A DNA stretch of 5,630 nt from an uncultured Gammaproteobacteria bacterium (GTDB taxonomy: Bacteria; Pseudomonadota; Gammaproteobacteria; GCA-001735895). The stretch is taken from NCBI GenBank assembly GCA_945787265.1, contig CALZHS010000140.1, positions 1 to 5,630 on the forward strand. The letters are read 5' to 3'. Each line of letters starts with the position of its first letter. The first letter of the stretch is position 1. Position numbers and translations under genes: made by a program. Below the pieces are notes generated by a model that saw only the letters and a program-made list of their open reading frames with translations, had not been told where the DNA came from and ran no database searches. Shown piece after piece: positions 5,239-5,630 of the stretch.

Positions 5239-5630
5239 CTATTTATTGATCATCCTTGATGCCCAGCTATCGGTAATGGCTTTAGCCGCGTCCTTGCCAC
5301 CAAGGCCAAATGCGAGCGCCATCGCAACCGCGACTCCACCGATGGTGAAGCCAAAAGCCATGTTAACGATGTTGTCTGCTAATCCCATTGATTTGAGCCC
5401 CATTGCCAATACCAGTCCCAGTATCGCGAAGCGCACAATATTTGCGATCGCCGCACTCGTTCCCGCCTTTAATTTTGCATAAGCGAGGTTGCTTAGAAAA
5501 TAACCGATAAACAAAATAATACTGCCGATCAGAATACCGCCACCAAACTCGATTACCTTGGCAAAAATAGCTGAAATTACATCGATGCCTAGCAGGTTGA
5601 TAGCTGCCGTCGATGCGGACAGCATTGTGA
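5239..5630 (-). CDS. TM-helix-repeat membrane protein, MscS-related/CmpX-like (5' end outside window)
   Basis: The frame ends at TAG (5241-5239) and remains open through the right window edge. An ATG at 5625-5623 exists, but the codon before it is sense and no ribosome binding site can be seen, so I treat the gene as 5'-partial. The visible 129 residues hold a long hydrophobic helix (about 27-47 from that ATG: GGGILIGSIILFIGYFLSNLA), a second (about 65-79: RFAILGLVLAMGLKS), and a Gly/Ala-rich third ending in VAMALAFGLGGKDAAKAI at 100-117. That last motif is typical of the conserved TM-helix repeat (PF05552) found in CmpX-like and MscS-related inner-membrane proteins, and resembles the pore helix of MscS. 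It ends soon after (SWASRMINK), so no large cytoplasmic MscS domain follows. The role is inferred to be membrane or osmotic-stress related; channel activity is not shown. The gene lies upstream of the repeat lipoprotein gene on the same strand. Confidence 0.8.
   Translation of the reverse strand, partial: TMLSASTAAINLLGIDVISAIFAKVIEFGGGILIGSIILFIGYFLSNLAYAKLKAGTSAAIANIVRFAILGLVLAMGLKSMGLADNIVNMAFGFTIGGVAVAMALAFGLGGKDAAKAITDSWASRMINK

Overview
The window looks like ordinary chromosomal DNA from a gammaproteobacterium, probably a free-living or marine lineage outside the well-studied genera. The grounds are a close MscL match to the E. coli type, a PDZ protein of a form I associate with Gammaproteobacteria, an outer-membrane barrel and a Lpp-like lipoprotein, all typical of a diderm envelope. 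This placement rests on protein resemblance recalled from memory, not on a search. I see no mobile element, CRISPR array, tRNA or rRNA.

Layout, left to right. (1) Positions 1-752, minus strand: a membrane-anchored coiled-coil protein entering a PDZ domain, cut off by the left window edge. (2) 753-1032: a divergent intergenic region with one plausible promoter for the PDZ gene. (3) 1033-1563, plus strand: a small outer-membrane beta-barrel protein, the only plus-strand gene. (4) 1647-3200, minus: an M81-family (MlrC-like) metallopeptidase, convergent with the barrel gene. (5) 3201-3343: an intergenic region with two abutting hairpins just downstream of mscL. (6) 3344-3751, minus: mscL. (7) 3790-3848: a strong inverted repeat flanked by A and T tracts, the likely terminator of the next gene. 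(8) 3866-5035, minus: a lipoprotein with a perfect-register heptad coiled coil, eight tyrosine-centred repeats of about 23 residues, and a C-terminal peptidoglycan-binding domain. (9) 5239-5630, minus: the C-terminal part of a TM-helix-repeat (CmpX/MscS-related) membrane protein, cut off by the right edge.

The right half has an envelope-mechanics flavour: a tension-gated channel, a putative MscS-related membrane protein and a lipoprotein that could tether outer membrane to peptidoglycan lie on the same strand. The strong terminator and the gaps between them argue against one tight operon, so functional linkage is inference. The MlrC-like enzyme has no obvious pathway partner here. The most unusual item is the repeat lipoprotein, whose repeats form two parallel four-repeat modules; the family itself is probably already in databases as peptidoglycan-binding proteins of unknown role. 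I do not see a convincing new multi-gene system.
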